Source: Harmonia axyridis (Eukaryota; Arthropoda; Insecta; Coleoptera; Coccinellidae). From it: a DNA stretch of 64,000 nt. The stretch is taken from NCBI RefSeq assembly GCF_914767665.1, contig NC_059504.1, positions 9,240,501 to 9,304,500 of the forward strand, written 5' to 3'. How positions within the stretch are numbered: the first letter of the stretch is position 1; each line of letters starts with the position of its first letter. Below the pieces are notes generated by a model that saw nothing but the letters and a program-made list of their open reading frames with translations, was not told the origin of the DNA and searched no databases. Shown in pieces: positions 12,516 to 23,275 of this stretch. A program made the position numbers and the translations under genes.

Positions 12516-13741
12516 AATATGAGAAGATCTGTGGCTGAGGCTCATCGAATACTCTCAAATACATATGATGAGGCCGTTATGAGTGAAATAACGTGCCGAG
12601 AGAGCTTTCAACTCTTTGAGAACGGTGATTTTGACGTCGAAGAAGGGGTTGAAAGAAGGTTTTCGAGGATGCAGAATTAGAGGCATTACTTGATCAAAAC
12701 TGGTGTCAAACGCAACAAGAATTGGCAGGATCATTGGGGGTGACGCAATAAACCATTTCAAAATGCCTGAAATTCATAGGAATTCAGAAACAAGGAAATT
12801 GGGTTCCGTACGAGTTAAATCAGAGAAATATTGAACGGTGGTTGTTAGCTTGTGACCAGCTGCTTGAAAGGCAATTACGGAAGGGGTTGCTGCATCGCAT
12901 TGTGACAGAAGGCAAAAATGGGTTCAATACGATATTTCCAAGCGCAGAAAATCATGGGGATAACCCGGACATGATTCCACATCGATGGAAAAACCGAATA
13001 TTTACGGTTCCAAGACTATGTTCGGTATTTGGTGGGACCAGCTCGGCGTTGTTTATTCTGAGTTGTTAAAACCCTCTGAAACAATCATCTCTATCGAACG
13101 CATTTATGCGTTCGAGCAGAGCACTGAAAGACAAGCGGCTGCAATACAACGAGAGACATGATAAAGTGATTTTACAGTATGACAATGGTCGACACCATAT
13201 TGCGAAAATGGTCTAGTCATACTTGGAAACGTTTAATTGGGAAGTCCTACCCCACCCGCTGTATTCTCCAGACACTGCTACCTAGAACTTTCACTTGTTT
13301 CGATCAGTGGCACACGACCTGGCTAACCAGCACTTCCGGTCTTATGAATAATTCAAAAATTGGATCGATTAGTGGATCGCCTCAAAAGATGACCATTTTT
13401 TCAAACAAGGGATTCGAACGCTACCCGAAAGATGGGAGAAACTATTGGCCAGCGATGGATAATACTTGGTATCATAAATGTATAACCAGTTTTCCACAAT
13501 AAAGCGTCTGATTTCGAAAAAAACGGCGGAATCAAAGTTGTACGCCTGTGTTGAAAAGAAAAAATGGTTGTTATTTCAGAGAACTGCTACGTTGCAGTGT
13601 TTATCAAAAATTCGGAAAAATCAGGAAATTGCGAATTTCTTGAAATTCAAAATTATTAGTGATCTGGGTCGAAGCCAGTGTCCCTTGGGAGTACACCGAC
13701 TTTCTGATCTACTTCAAAGGTAGAACATAGGCATTTCTTGC

Positions 13742-14275
13742 TCAAAATTCGATGCAAGAATTCCTCTCTTCGAAATTCGAAGCCCAGTTATCATACGAAT
13801 AGTTTCCCGATGTTGGTATTCCCATCTCAGGTTGCTCTTCGCATTTCCGGTCCCTGATGAATTGAAACTTCACGAAATGAACGGAATTGATGATATTAAT
13901 AACCTGTTCTGGAGCCCGTTGCCTGGCTACTGTTTCTCTTATATCTACTATATCATTCTGATGAGATATTAATCGGCAACCCCGCTCCTCAACATAGCGT
14001 TTCTGCCTGCCTCGCGCAATATATTCGCGTTTTTGGCGGTGCAATCTACAACAGCCATTTATTGTTTCGGTATGTTCTACATTTTGCCCAACATGCTGAT
14101 ACGTGCTCATATGGGAGGGAATATGAAATGAGGAGGGAGTCTCGCAGGAAACGCAGAATGATATTCCGTCTTCGAGGAACCGGAAGTCGTCGATTTGCTT
14201 TGTTACTTCCGTTAATTTTACGCGGAATTGTGTCAGGAACGATTCAGATGAAAGAACGTCGATAATAAGGTTCAT
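13742..14275 (-). CDS. Hypothetical open frame, 177 codons
   Basis: An uninterrupted minus-strand frame in a moderately GC-rich, apparently single-copy stretch just beyond the mariner. The predicted protein is polar, with a basic centre (RLHRQKREYIARGRQKRYVE) and three cysteines near residues 41-45 and 76-77. It has no signal peptide, membrane segment or family motif that I recognise. A shorter plus-strand frame overlaps it. It may be an exon, a conserved noncoding block that happens to be open, or chance. Confidence 0.2.
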   Translation of the reverse strand: MNLIIDVLSSESFLTQFRVKLTEVTKQIDDFRFLEDGISFCVSCETPSSFHIPSHMSTYQHVGQNVEHTETINGCCRLHRQKREYIARGRQKRYVEERGCRLISHQNDIVDIRETVARQRAPEQVINIINSVHFVKFQFIRDRKCEEQPEMGIPTSGNYSYDNWASNFEERNSCIEF

Positions 14276-14356
14276 ATTCCAATAATTTATCGGTTTTGTT
14301 ATTCATTTCGATGTTGTTCAAATCCTTGGATCGAGTGGATTCAATTATGAAACCCA

Positions 14357-14939
14357 TAGAGTAATAAACATAGATAGAGGGAGTATACCCAATTCTTACA
14401 TATCTCCAACATGGTTGGTTTACGTTGTCGGATTGTCATATATTTTCAAATCAACAATTTTACTATATCGTTATGAATGTATATTATATTGAATGAAATA
14501 TATTTATTTGAGTGATTCCCGATTAAATATGAAATTTGAATATTTGGAATCCGATATTTTCCTAATTGTCGAATTTTCAATGAGCAGAATATTTATTATT
14601 TTCTGTATATACCTACTGAAATCCAGGGTTTGGCAACTATTGCTCTCCTAGTGTCATGCGTTGTTTCACGTCGTTTGGCGCGCTTGAAGTTTGTTTTCTG
14701 AATTTCTGATATATTTAGGTATTCATTTCAATATATTTTGAGTTAATATAAAACGCTGATTCACTATGGGACATAAGAAGTGCGTTCTTTGTGGAGAAAC
14801 TTGCGAATTTAGTGAAATTGTGTATCACTGATATGTTTTCAGTTCCGCGCGCTTCATATCAAATTTGATCGTTCATGATGGGATAAAATTTGCTTACTGG
14901 AAATGACATCAGCTCCCTCTTTCTATGTTTATTACTCTG
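14357..14939 (+). mobile_element. P-like MITE, copy 2 (opposite orientation)
   Basis: About 580 bp, inverted relative to copies at 7290, 29829 and 56371. Both ends carry AGAGTAATAAACATAGA and its inverse. At 14766 a plus-strand ATG opens a short frame MGHKKCVLCGETCEFSE that stops after about 21 codons. The Cys-x2-Cys near an N-terminus recalls the start of a THAP zinc finger, the DNA-binding domain of P-superfamily transposases. This copy is the one that best preserves that start. Confidence 0.8.
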
Positions 14940-15757
14940 AGGTCCCAAATAACTCTACACTATAAACAAATATGACATTAAACAACGTGAATCCCGCTTG
15001 TGATACTAATCTATGATGATGTCATCTAGACAACTTTTTGTAATTGTTCAATTTATGTTGAAATGTGATTTATACTATCATAGTTGTTGCAAAGTTTATC
15101 TAGATAAGGGGTCCTGTTTATACGATTCTCCTGACATTCGGCATGAATATTCCACTGTTTATTTTACATAAACTCACTGAAGTTCGTTCTGGTCGGACCT
15201 GTTATTACGTTAATATTGTTTTTGAGCCGGAAATGGTTGCAAACCATAAGATTGGACTCACTGATGACGAATCCGTCCTCAAACTCAGTACGTTCGGCCG
15301 TTTACATGATAAATTTTGAAGGGAAGGACTTGAATTTTGCATGGTATGTCCGGATCATAAATTTGAATAAAGGGATTAAAGTTTTGTTTTCTTGTTAATT
15401 TGAAAGCTCTAGATTCGATAGCGATCAGATTCAGATGTAGAATGACAGTTTAAAGCCTCTTGCAAAATTTATGATGATCGCTCAACCAAAACCATAGAAA
15501 AGTCAGAAGAATATTGAACAATTTTTACCCAATACTTCAGTGAATACAGAACTAAGTTGAGTTGAAATTTGGAGAGTTGAGATGAGACATCTATTCATAT
15601 TTCATCATGATCACATCTTCAGAACCATAGGAATTTCTGGAATAATATCGTTAAATAAATACCCGATACTTAAGTGATTACAACTATGATGGGGATGAGA
15701 TCTTGAGGTGAATATCGAAAAAATTAGGTAACCTCTGACGTTATGTCAAGAACTTTT
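14940..15757. other. No recognisable gene or element
   Basis: AT-rich sequence. The 60-codon frame at 15216-15398 shows no motif. Confidence 0.45.
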
Positions 15758-15828
15758 TAGCGCTCGTTTACTCATACGCCAATTGCACCCTTGGTGTATA
15801 TTGGCGCATGAATGAACAAGCGTTCAAA
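15758..15828. repeat. Short palindrome (hairpin element 2)
   Basis: AGCGCTCGTTTACTCATACG and the facing GCGCATGAATGAACAAGCG are inverted repeats with ACGCCAAT/ATTGGCGC at the inner ends and a loop of about 14 bases. The arms are roughly 27 bp with few mismatches. The layout matches the longer palindromes at 1833 and 54318. Confidence 0.65.
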
Positions 15829-17552
15829 AGGAGCAGTGTATTTGTTTCAATATTCTTCTTAAATTTTCAATGGTTCTGGGTGATCTACATGAAATTTGGC
15901 ATCAAGCTGCAACTAGGTGCAATCTATTGTCGTAAGTAATTGCATAAGTGCATCAAAATTACCGATAATTTTGCATGACAGCGTGTTGTCATAAAAACTG
16001 CTCTTTCTCCGAAAATGAAAATGACCGAATGTAGTTTTTCAAAGAAAACATGCTGGAATGCGAAAATTTCAGGTCATTCTGATGCACGAGTGTAATTCGG
16101 GGAAATATTTCCCGAATAAACTGTCAAAGTGACATAGATTCCATAGATGCCATAGATTCGAACTGTGTAAGATTCATACAAACTATGCATCTATGAACAG
16201 AACAATTATCGCAGTGCTATTTTGCTTCCTACAATGCAATTATGGCTGTAATTTTCGATAATTGTTCTCCATATACATAGAATTTTTGACAGGGGTGAAA
16301 TATTCAGTAGAATTATTCCTAGGACATTGATAATAGACGAGACAATGAAAAGCTTGATACAAGCTTCAGAAATTTATCATAAAATTATGAGGCAATGCTC
16401 GAGGGATATTCGACCAAAAATTTCTCGACAAAAAAGTTATGACTATTAAAATTTAACTTAACATTAGATTCGTTGCTGTTCTCTACTTAGATGATCCATT
16501 ACATCGTGGACATCTCGGGCTGATTTAAATACTATATTGTTAAACGGTCAATCATAATATTATAGTCATTGTAGTACCTTTTTGCAAGGGTTTGCACAAA
16601 ACTTTCCACATTATCTTCACCGTTACTTCTTCAACTCAATCATGTTGTGATAGTTATTGATAATTGCACTGAATGAAATTATTAGTGCAATTTTGACTTG
16701 ATTGGGTGAAATTGTTCCATATGGCACAAACTGACAAAATTCGATTAGTTGTTAGAACTGCCTGCTAATGGACCTTATCGATTGAGACCATTTCCGGTTT
16801 GAAATTCGAGAATTACAGACGTCTTGACGAAACAATACATACACAATAAATGAAGCGATGTTGAATCGAAATTTCTCCGTGTCTCCTGTTAATTTTATAA
16901 ATAATAATCCAACGAAATAAATACGTATAAAGCAGAATTCCCCTATTCTTTCAACAGTTATTCACGTCCCGTAAATAAATGAACAGGCACCTTCCTCAAA
17001 CGCCGGCATTTATACAGAAAATTTTCATCTCGGCGGATACAATTTCTATTTCAGCCTGTTTACAAGAACGTTCTCCCTTAGCGAACGAACGGAACGCAAC
17101 CCCGAAGTTCATAGAGTTTTTCATACCGGAGGTATTTACACCTTTCGCGTAATAACGGACAGGAAACAAGACGTAAATATCAGTTGCACTGTCGGTAAGG
17201 CTTATTGGAAACGAAGCAGAGGTGACAAGTTTCCGAGCACAGTTTTCAACTGTTATTTTCTCAATATACCCCCACGCTGGCACGTTCACGTAGCGAGAAC
17301 ATATTTTATATTTTCCGTTGTTCTGGAAGGCAGACGTTGAATTCTTTGAACTTGTTCACAACGAGGTTGTCTGGCTCGGTAATTGAGTTTAGTTGGCTGT
17401 GATAAGATATGCATGGAAATTGAACATTCGTCATTGTTCGCGGGGTTTTTGATTTTGAGTGATTCTTTCGCGTCGAGAATTTCGTTATGAAGAGTTTACC
17501 AATGAGAGGTATTATTTTTATATTAAAGTGAAATGATTATATACTAACTGAC
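15829..17552. other. No gene recognised; GC-rich block near 17.0-17.3 kb
   Basis: Mostly AT-rich. From about 16990 to 17310 the composition rises, and a 97-codon minus frame (16996-17289) is open but shows no domain. A block of this kind could be an exon or conserved regulatory sequence. Near 16135-16160 the word CATAGATTCCATAGATG is partly repeated in tandem. Confidence 0.35.
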
Positions 17553-17898
17553 TATTTTAAATCTAAATTGCGCTTGCACGCCTCCTATCTCCTTACTTAA
17601 TTTTATAATTATTCGAAGTTGAGCTTAAGCCTGCTAGTTACTTGGGCCTATAGATAATCACATAATGTTATTAGGGCCCTAAGCTACCCCTAGCTAGAAG
17701 TAATAATTCCAGAGGAAACTTCAGATTTATCAGAGGAATTTGCATTAATCTTGCACCAATTACCTGAAATATCCTTCAGAAATCATCGGTGGACCTGAAT
17801 AATTTCGAATTTATCAAGCTACCATTGCCGAGGGTCCTTTGGAATTGGCAATATAACTCGGAGTTGCTTAGAACCTACAAAAATGACATAATATACCA
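17553..17898. repeat. 340-bp dispersed repeat, copy B
   Basis: Near-identical to 4892-5235 and again continuing directly into the Tc1-like terminal repeat. The two copies differ at scattered positions, including GCAATATAACTC here against GAAGTGTAGCTC in copy A. Confidence 0.75.
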
Positions 17899-18672
17899 AC
17901 TGACAAAGAAACTACAACACCCAGAAGGAGCTGTTTAAATTTTAATTTATTTTCGTGAAACATAGATAGTATAGCAAGGAGTACATGATTAAAATTTAGA
18001 GAAAAAAAAACGAAGGGTTTGCAATTTTTTTCAATAAATTTGTTAATAATGTGTTTGTCTACCGCGATTATCTATACACTCCCCAACACGTCTCGGCATT
18101 GATGCAATAAGATGGTCTATTTCTTCTTGAGGGATACTATCCCAAGCTACCTGTACTTCATGTCTCAGAGCCGTCAAAGTCCGTGGGGGCTGGGGTAAAT
18201 TTCCTAGCCTTCTACCCATGATGTCGTAAACATGCTCTATGGGCGAAATATCGGGGAATCTGGGCGGCCATGGCAAAAGATTCACATGGGTTGCTTCGAA
18301 AAAGTTTAAACTAACTCTGACAACATGAGGTCGGGCATTACCTTGATAAGAATTGGATTCTCGAGCCGGTTGAGGTAAGGGAGAACATATGGCTCCATTA
18401 TTTCTTGAAGGTAACGCAGCACTGTCATGTTACCTCGAATTAGGACTAAAAGTGACCCACTAGTAAGTGCAATAGCACCTTATACCATAATACTTACTGT
18501 CCGGTGTACATGACGCTCAACAGCAAACTGAGATTCACGTCTTTCTCCCTGACGTCGTCTAACCCTTCTACGGCCATCATGTGCAACCAAGGAGAATCAA
18601 GATTCATCAGATAAGACGACCTGATGCCATTCCATATTCCAATGTTGACGTTCTCTGCACAATTTTTCCTGT
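17899..18672 (-). mobile_element. Tc1-like element, truncated at the transposase 5' side
   Basis: It starts at the terminal repeat ACTGACAAAGAAACTACAAC, followed by an untranslated tail and then minus-strand transposase sequence up to about 18672. Beyond that the helix-turn-helix half and the second terminal repeat are missing. Confidence 0.8.
18043..18672 (-). pseudogene. Tc1-like DD34E transposase, catalytic-domain remnant
   Basis: A DDE transposase of the Tc1 family. Conceptual reading from 18672 downward, across frameshifts, gives WNMEWHQVV, then a SDES block with the first catalytic Asp, LVAHDGRR, and later NARPHVV and PWPPRFPDISPIEHVYD. The spacing from the NARPH site to the PIEH glutamate is 34 residues, hence DD34E. 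The codon before NARPHVV reads GGT (Gly) where the second catalytic Asp is expected. The last 80 codons (18043-18285) are still open. Loss of the N-terminus, a catalytic residue and the frame makes it inactive. Confidence 0.8.
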
Positions 18673-19084
18673 AGTGATAAATTAAAACGAAATTTGATAG
18701 AAATCGCAATTGTTGGAATGGTTGGTTGCTGTGGAAATGTATATGTCCATGATAATTATAATTTGACAACTCATGAAATATCTGACAGTTTTTTGGAAAA
18801 ATATTGGATATATTCATATCATGGATAGTGATACCGACTCACTTAGGTACTCCTAAACAAATGAGGAAGGTGATAAAAGATATTGATTGTCAGAAAATGT
18901 CGAATGTTTTATTCGCATTGAGACTAATGTTTTTGCTGCCTTGGCAGGACAAGTAATACTTTGCTTATCAATATGTGGTCGCATCAATATTTGCTAGCAA
19001 TCGGAGAAAAATCAATTTGCGCTTACCATTATGAAATTGAATTAGATTGAATTTTCAATATTGGGGATGTAGTAATCAACTGGA
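18673..19084. other. No recognisable gene or element
   Basis: AT-rich sequence between the Tc1 remnant and a GC-richer patch. Nothing identified. Confidence 0.4.
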
Positions 19085-19560
19085 GTGCAATTAAAAAATG
19101 TTGATGCCCTCCGGAGATTTACAAACTCTCCGGTCAGAGGCCTTTTGAGTACTCGACTCAATACCCTGTCCAGCAAAGATTTAATGGCCTCTTAAAATTC
19201 ACCAAAGGTTTTTTAACGATCAACATTTCTTACACTACTTAAAATTAGATTCTTTTCCCGCTTAAACAAGAGGAAGAAACTTACTCATGACAAGTTTTTC
19301 CGTTTTACGACAGCCTGATCGGTTTTTTCACAGTTACAATGCGTATAGCTTTACGACCAGCAGTATAACCTCGAAACGCGGAAACTTCGCCAGATTCGAA
19401 TTCCTATTAATCATTTATAGGGGGTGTAGGCCAATGAACATGAAGGAGGATCCGTTGTCTCGTTAGAGGGCTATCCCTGGAAGACGGCAACAAATTAACT
19501 CGAAGCGCTTCTGCCAACCTAACAAGCTCCGGCCTAATCCCCACGCTTACTGAAGCAAAA
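19085..19560 (-). other. Unexplained patch with coding-like minus-strand pieces
   Basis: The composition is richer in G and C than the flanks. CTCCGGAGATTTACAAACTC and the adjoining CTCTCCGG form a strong hairpin near 19110-19135. On the minus strand, one piece reads RPELVRLAEALRVNLLPSSR and on to HVHWPTPPIND before a stop; after it EFESGEVSAFRGYTAGRK runs to another stop. I do not recognise either. It lies about 500 bp beyond the 3' side of the LINE tail at 20060 and may be part of that or another retroelement, or exons of a gene. Confidence 0.25.
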
Positions 19561-20059
19561 ATAACACTAAGTTAGCCTTTATTGGAATTTCCATATAATG
19601 AAAACACAAACGAAAATCTCGGATTATTTATGCTCCCCAGATTTCGACTCTGTGCGTATTCGCCATGGAAAGTTTTGTTGTTGGTAATAGCCTCGGCGGA
19701 TCAGAAAGATTAGAGGTGTTGGGTTGTGGGATAGAAATAAGAAAAACCTATTTGCTGTTGAGCCGGGATGGATGGGAGTTTTTTTTTCGATTACCGTTTT
19801 GTCATTCTTAACGTTCATGAAAGTAAAAGTGTTTTCAATTATCGAAACGTGATTTATTTCAGATGACAATAACAAAATAAACAATAATTATATTGATTAA
19901 AAATGTTTATAAATGCCAGTATTCTTTTTCTTATGAAGGCTAATAACTTCAGATACTAGTCAAATTATTCTTATTATTCAATGAATCTGGGTCGTTGCGG
20001 CTTTGTTAGCTTTTCGGGAACTTCGACCAATTTAATCTTTCGTTCTTGAGTCTACCTAT
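19561..20059. other. Possible 3' flank of the LINE tail, otherwise nothing seen
   Basis: The stretch just below 20060 should be the 3' UTR of the minus-strand LINE remnant if it is retained. No poly(A) or microsatellite tail was clear enough to place its end. The 86-codon minus frame at 19624-19884 shows no motif. Confidence 0.3.
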
Positions 20060-20563
20060 TCATACAAACCCAGGGAGGCCGTCGATATGGTTAACGAAAC
20101 CTACGACAACCTTACGAGCCTTGGCTATTACTTCGTGAGTATCCAGAACTGACTTTCCCATGTGAGTGGTTCTTAGGCCAGTCAGCCCCTGACATTTGCA
20201 CACTATGTATTCGGCTGTTTCTACTTCCTTTCCACAGAGCTTGCAGATCTCATCTGCTGACTTACCCATGCGGTACAAAAGGTATTTGCACCGACAGTGT
20301 CCTGTCAGCAGTCCCACCATTACACGAAGCTCAGCTCGTGGTAGCTTCAGAAGTTTCCTGGTAAAGGTCGGTGAAAGCATCACAAATTTGTTTGCCTGAG
20401 CAAGACCTGGAGTGTTTCTCCAGATGGTTTTTCTATTGTCCCATTTCCATAGTTGGACTGCTGCCTCATATTGGTCTTTTCCAAGCTCACAGAAGGGCTC
20501 AGGACCAAAAGGTGTTATCTTCACATGATACAAGTGTTCAGTAACAATTACTGAGCCGTACAA
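20060..20563 (-). pseudogene. Non-LTR retrotransposon ORF2, RNase H and C-terminal tail
   Basis: A 167-codon frame with the typical end of RNase H-bearing LINE proteins: KLLKLPRAELRVMVGLLTGH, then CKYLLYRMG, and a zinc-knuckle-like ICKLCGKEVETAEYIVCKC. In these families the region lies just before the ORF2 stop. The RT and endonuclease are absent, so the copy is 5'-truncated. It belongs to a different lineage from the LINE at 11251, which lacks RNase H; R1- or Jockey-like families with this tail are common in insects. Confidence 0.8.
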
Positions 20564-22072
20564 GTTTTAAGTTTGTCTACAATGCGAGGAATAGTGACTG
20601 GATCGAAAGAATAATGTTCTATCTGAATGCTTCTCAAAATCCTCTCAATATGCACAAAAGAACACTGATTTTGATGGAACAATTCAGCAATTTTTAAACG
20701 TTATTGAAGAGTATATATTTCTATGATTGATTGGCATAACCAATCGATAAAAAATACACAGTATTACCATCTCAATTGTTAATGCCAATATATGGTCACT
20801 TTCCAAAAAATGAAATCGACCTTAAATTTTCAGAGAATAGAAAACCACTAGGTAAAATTCTACGTATAAAATTTAGGTGAACATGCCTGCATATTTGGAT
20901 CAGCCTTGACAGTCTACCATTTGCCTAGATTTACCTTCTATGTAGATTTATTTATGTATTGACTTGGTTGATCTGCTGTCCTAGTGCCAGTGGTATAAAA
21001 TCACACTGTAGAAATACAATTTCAACATTCATTAGCGCCATCTAGTAACAATTCATGATATTAACAAAAAATTCATCCAGAAATAAGCAATCAGTTACTC
21101 TGGGTATTCAATTTTTGATAATTTCATTATTTTGATAATTCGACGGTAGCGCAATCTATCTTAAAATCAACTGTTGTTGTCCTTATTTCTATAATTGTTA
21201 ACAATTGGGTTGATATATTTTTCCAAGACACAATCAATAAAGTTGTTGGGGTCTTCACAGTGTTAGAGATAACTGAGAATTCATATTAGATCGAAAAAAA
21301 AATGGCTCAACCTTCTCTTCAAAATAATTGGACCTGCTAACTCATAAAAAAATGCACATGTTCCTGAATGATCGTAGCCATTTAACATATCTACTATTAA
21401 ATAGCTACACGGCATCTGGCGGTGCTGAACCCCAATAATTCACATCCAGAAAATAGTTCCACCTTCGTTATAGAACAAGCGAAGTGTCAGAAGCGGGTGT
21501 TTTCAATTAATATTCATATTGCTATTACAAAAGCGCAAGGATATATACCTCCCGAATTGTTATTATGGATCCTCTCCGCATTATCCTGTTCTCCAGAATT
21601 GAAATGAAACAAGATCGTAGAATAATGATGGCGTTCTTGTTGTTCATTAATTAAAATACTCTAGATGATATTCCGATGTGTTTTTTTGTAGGTACGTTTC
21701 GGTTTTTGTGGAGATGAAGTTGGAATTATTTATACGTTGAGGATATGGTGGATTCCTATCAGATATTTATATATCGATGATATTGGAGATGGGTGTACCT
21801 CACTACACTCTAGTATTCTATAATCTGCTGTGAATCGTATGTTTTCCCTTCTACATCTTATAAAATATGGATGGCTCCTGAATAATTCATCGTTTCTGCA
21901 TCTTCTCTGCAAGCCACAACCAGTTGTCTAGGAAGCCCGGATCCTTTAATGGTCGTATATGATAACGTGTCATATTGTTTCAACATACTGTATTGCATCT
22001 ATATCAGAATTTGCAATTTCCACAAGATAAAAAATAATGTATTCGTGGAAATTAATTTTAGTTTATATAGTC
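20564..22072. other. No recognisable gene or element
   Basis: AT-rich sequence with frames of at most about 61 codons and no motif. Nothing identified. Confidence 0.5.
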
Positions 22073-23275
22073 GTACAACTTTGCTTCCGCCGTTTTTTCC
22101 AAAATTCAAGGCTTTATTGTGAAAAACTGGTTAAACATTTATGATTTCAAATATTTTCGCTGGAAACTACTTTCTACCATCTTTCGGGCAGTGTACGAAT
22201 TCCGTGTTGAAAAAACTGGTCATCTTTTGAATGGATCCACGAATTGATCCAATTTTTTACTTGACCGGAAGTGCTGGTCAGCCAGGCCTTGTGCCATTGA
22301 TCGAAACAAATGATAGTCCGAGGGAGCAACGTCTGGAGAATACGGCAGGTGGGGTAGGACTTTCATTCTCAACGTTACCAAGTATGTCTTGAGCACTTTC
22401 GGAACATGGGGTCGAGCATTGTCCTGCTGTAATATCTCTCGTTGCATTGGGTCCGTTTGTCTTTCAAAGCTCGTCATCAATTGTGTTCGATAAAGATCTC
22501 TTGTGATTGTTTCAGTCAGTTTTAACAACTCATAATACATTACGCCGAGCTGGTTCCACCAAATTCTCAGCATGACCTTGGAACCGTGAGTATTCCGTTT
22601 GGCTATTGATGTGGAAGCATGACCGGGATATCCCCGTGATTTTCTGGGCTTGGGATCATCGTAATGAACCTATTTTTCGTCTCAAGTCACTAGGCAATGC
22701 AGAAATCCCTTTCGTCTTTGCCTTTCAAGCTGGTGTTCACAAGCAAACAAACGCCGTTTATCATCTCTCGACTTCAACTAGTTCGGCACCCAATTTCCTT
22801 GTTTCTGAATCATTCTCATTACTTTCAGGCATTTTGAAATGACTTGTTGGGCATACCCAATGATCCTGTCAATTCTTCTTGCGTTTGACACGAGTCTTGA
22901 TCAAGTAATGCCTCAAATTCTGCATCTTCGAAAACCTTCTCTCTTCCACCGCCATTCTCGTATTCGACGTCAAAATCAACGTTCTTGAAATCACTCTCGG
23001 CACGTTTTTTCAAAGGGCCTCACCGTAGGTATATGAGAGCATTCGATGAGCATCATCCGCAGATTTCTTCATATTAAAGCAGAAAATCAAATCCTCGTGA
23101 GCTGACATGTTTAATCTAGAATAACTTTATAATGCAGACACAAATTGACTAATATTTCGATGGCGTTATGTTCACTAATATCTAATCTTATTGTATGACA
23201 TTTACCATTTTTTTAATTCGATTACCATTTACTGCTATATCCATCTATTGCAAAACGGCGGAAGCAAAGTTGTAC
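22073..23275 (-). mobile_element. irritans-type mariner with both terminal repeats
   Basis: GTACAACTTTGCTTCCGCCG at the left end and its inverse, CGGCGGAAGCAAAGTTGTAC, at the right end are nearly perfect inverted repeats. They bracket about 1.2 kb, the normal length for mariner. It is the most complete of the three copies of this family in the window. Confidence 0.92.
22150..23108 (-). pseudogene. mariner transposase pseudogene (DD34D)
   Basis: The start codon lies at 23108. The N-terminal part reads FEDAEFEALLDQDSCQTQEEL within a 62-codon open piece (22825-23013). The catalytic part (22220-22573) reads MLRIWWNQLGVMYYELLK, QQDNARPHVPKVLKTYL with the second catalytic Asp, and PYSPDVAPSDYHLFRSMAQG with the third. 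The spacing from DNARPH to PSD is 34 residues. The two pieces are in different frames. A short deletion after RQTDP and an early end after VDPFKR mark further decay. Confidence 0.88.

Larger units (their letters stand above)
11191..13478 (+). pseudogene. mariner transposase pseudogene (DD34D), interrupted
   Basis: A cut-and-paste DDE transposase. The start MSANESNSRHLRE lies at 11191-11250 and the frame resumes at 12516 with RRSVAEAHRILSNTYDE. Downstream, in shifting frames, come VEEGVERRFSRMQN, the ERQLRKGLLHRIVT stretch, DNGRHHIA-like remains of the second catalytic Asp, and ERYPKDGRNYW near the C-terminus. Many frameshifts and stops separate these pieces in addition to the LINE insertion. 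The copy cannot be active. The family is assigned from the typical N-terminal and LLHRIVT motifs, which are cleaner in the copies at 22073 and 45046. Confidence 0.85.
11027..13545 (+). mobile_element. irritans-type mariner, split by a LINE
   Basis: The left end has GTACAACCTTGCTTCTG and the right end has ACGGCGGAATCAAAGTTGTAC, which are inverted repeats shared with the mariners at 22073 and 45046. The element's own sequence runs 11027-11250 and 12516-13545. Between them lies a foreign non-LTR retrotransposon. Removing that insert leaves an element of about 1.25 kb, the usual mariner size. Confidence 0.9.

Noticed and set aside
12516..12564. N-terminal extension of the reverse transcriptase frame
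   Set aside because: These codons are antisense mariner sequence beyond the LINE junction. The apparent start codon is accidental.
22143..22200. Possible intact mariner C-terminus
   Set aside because: The catalytic frame ends early at VDPFKR and the downstream codons are in another frame.
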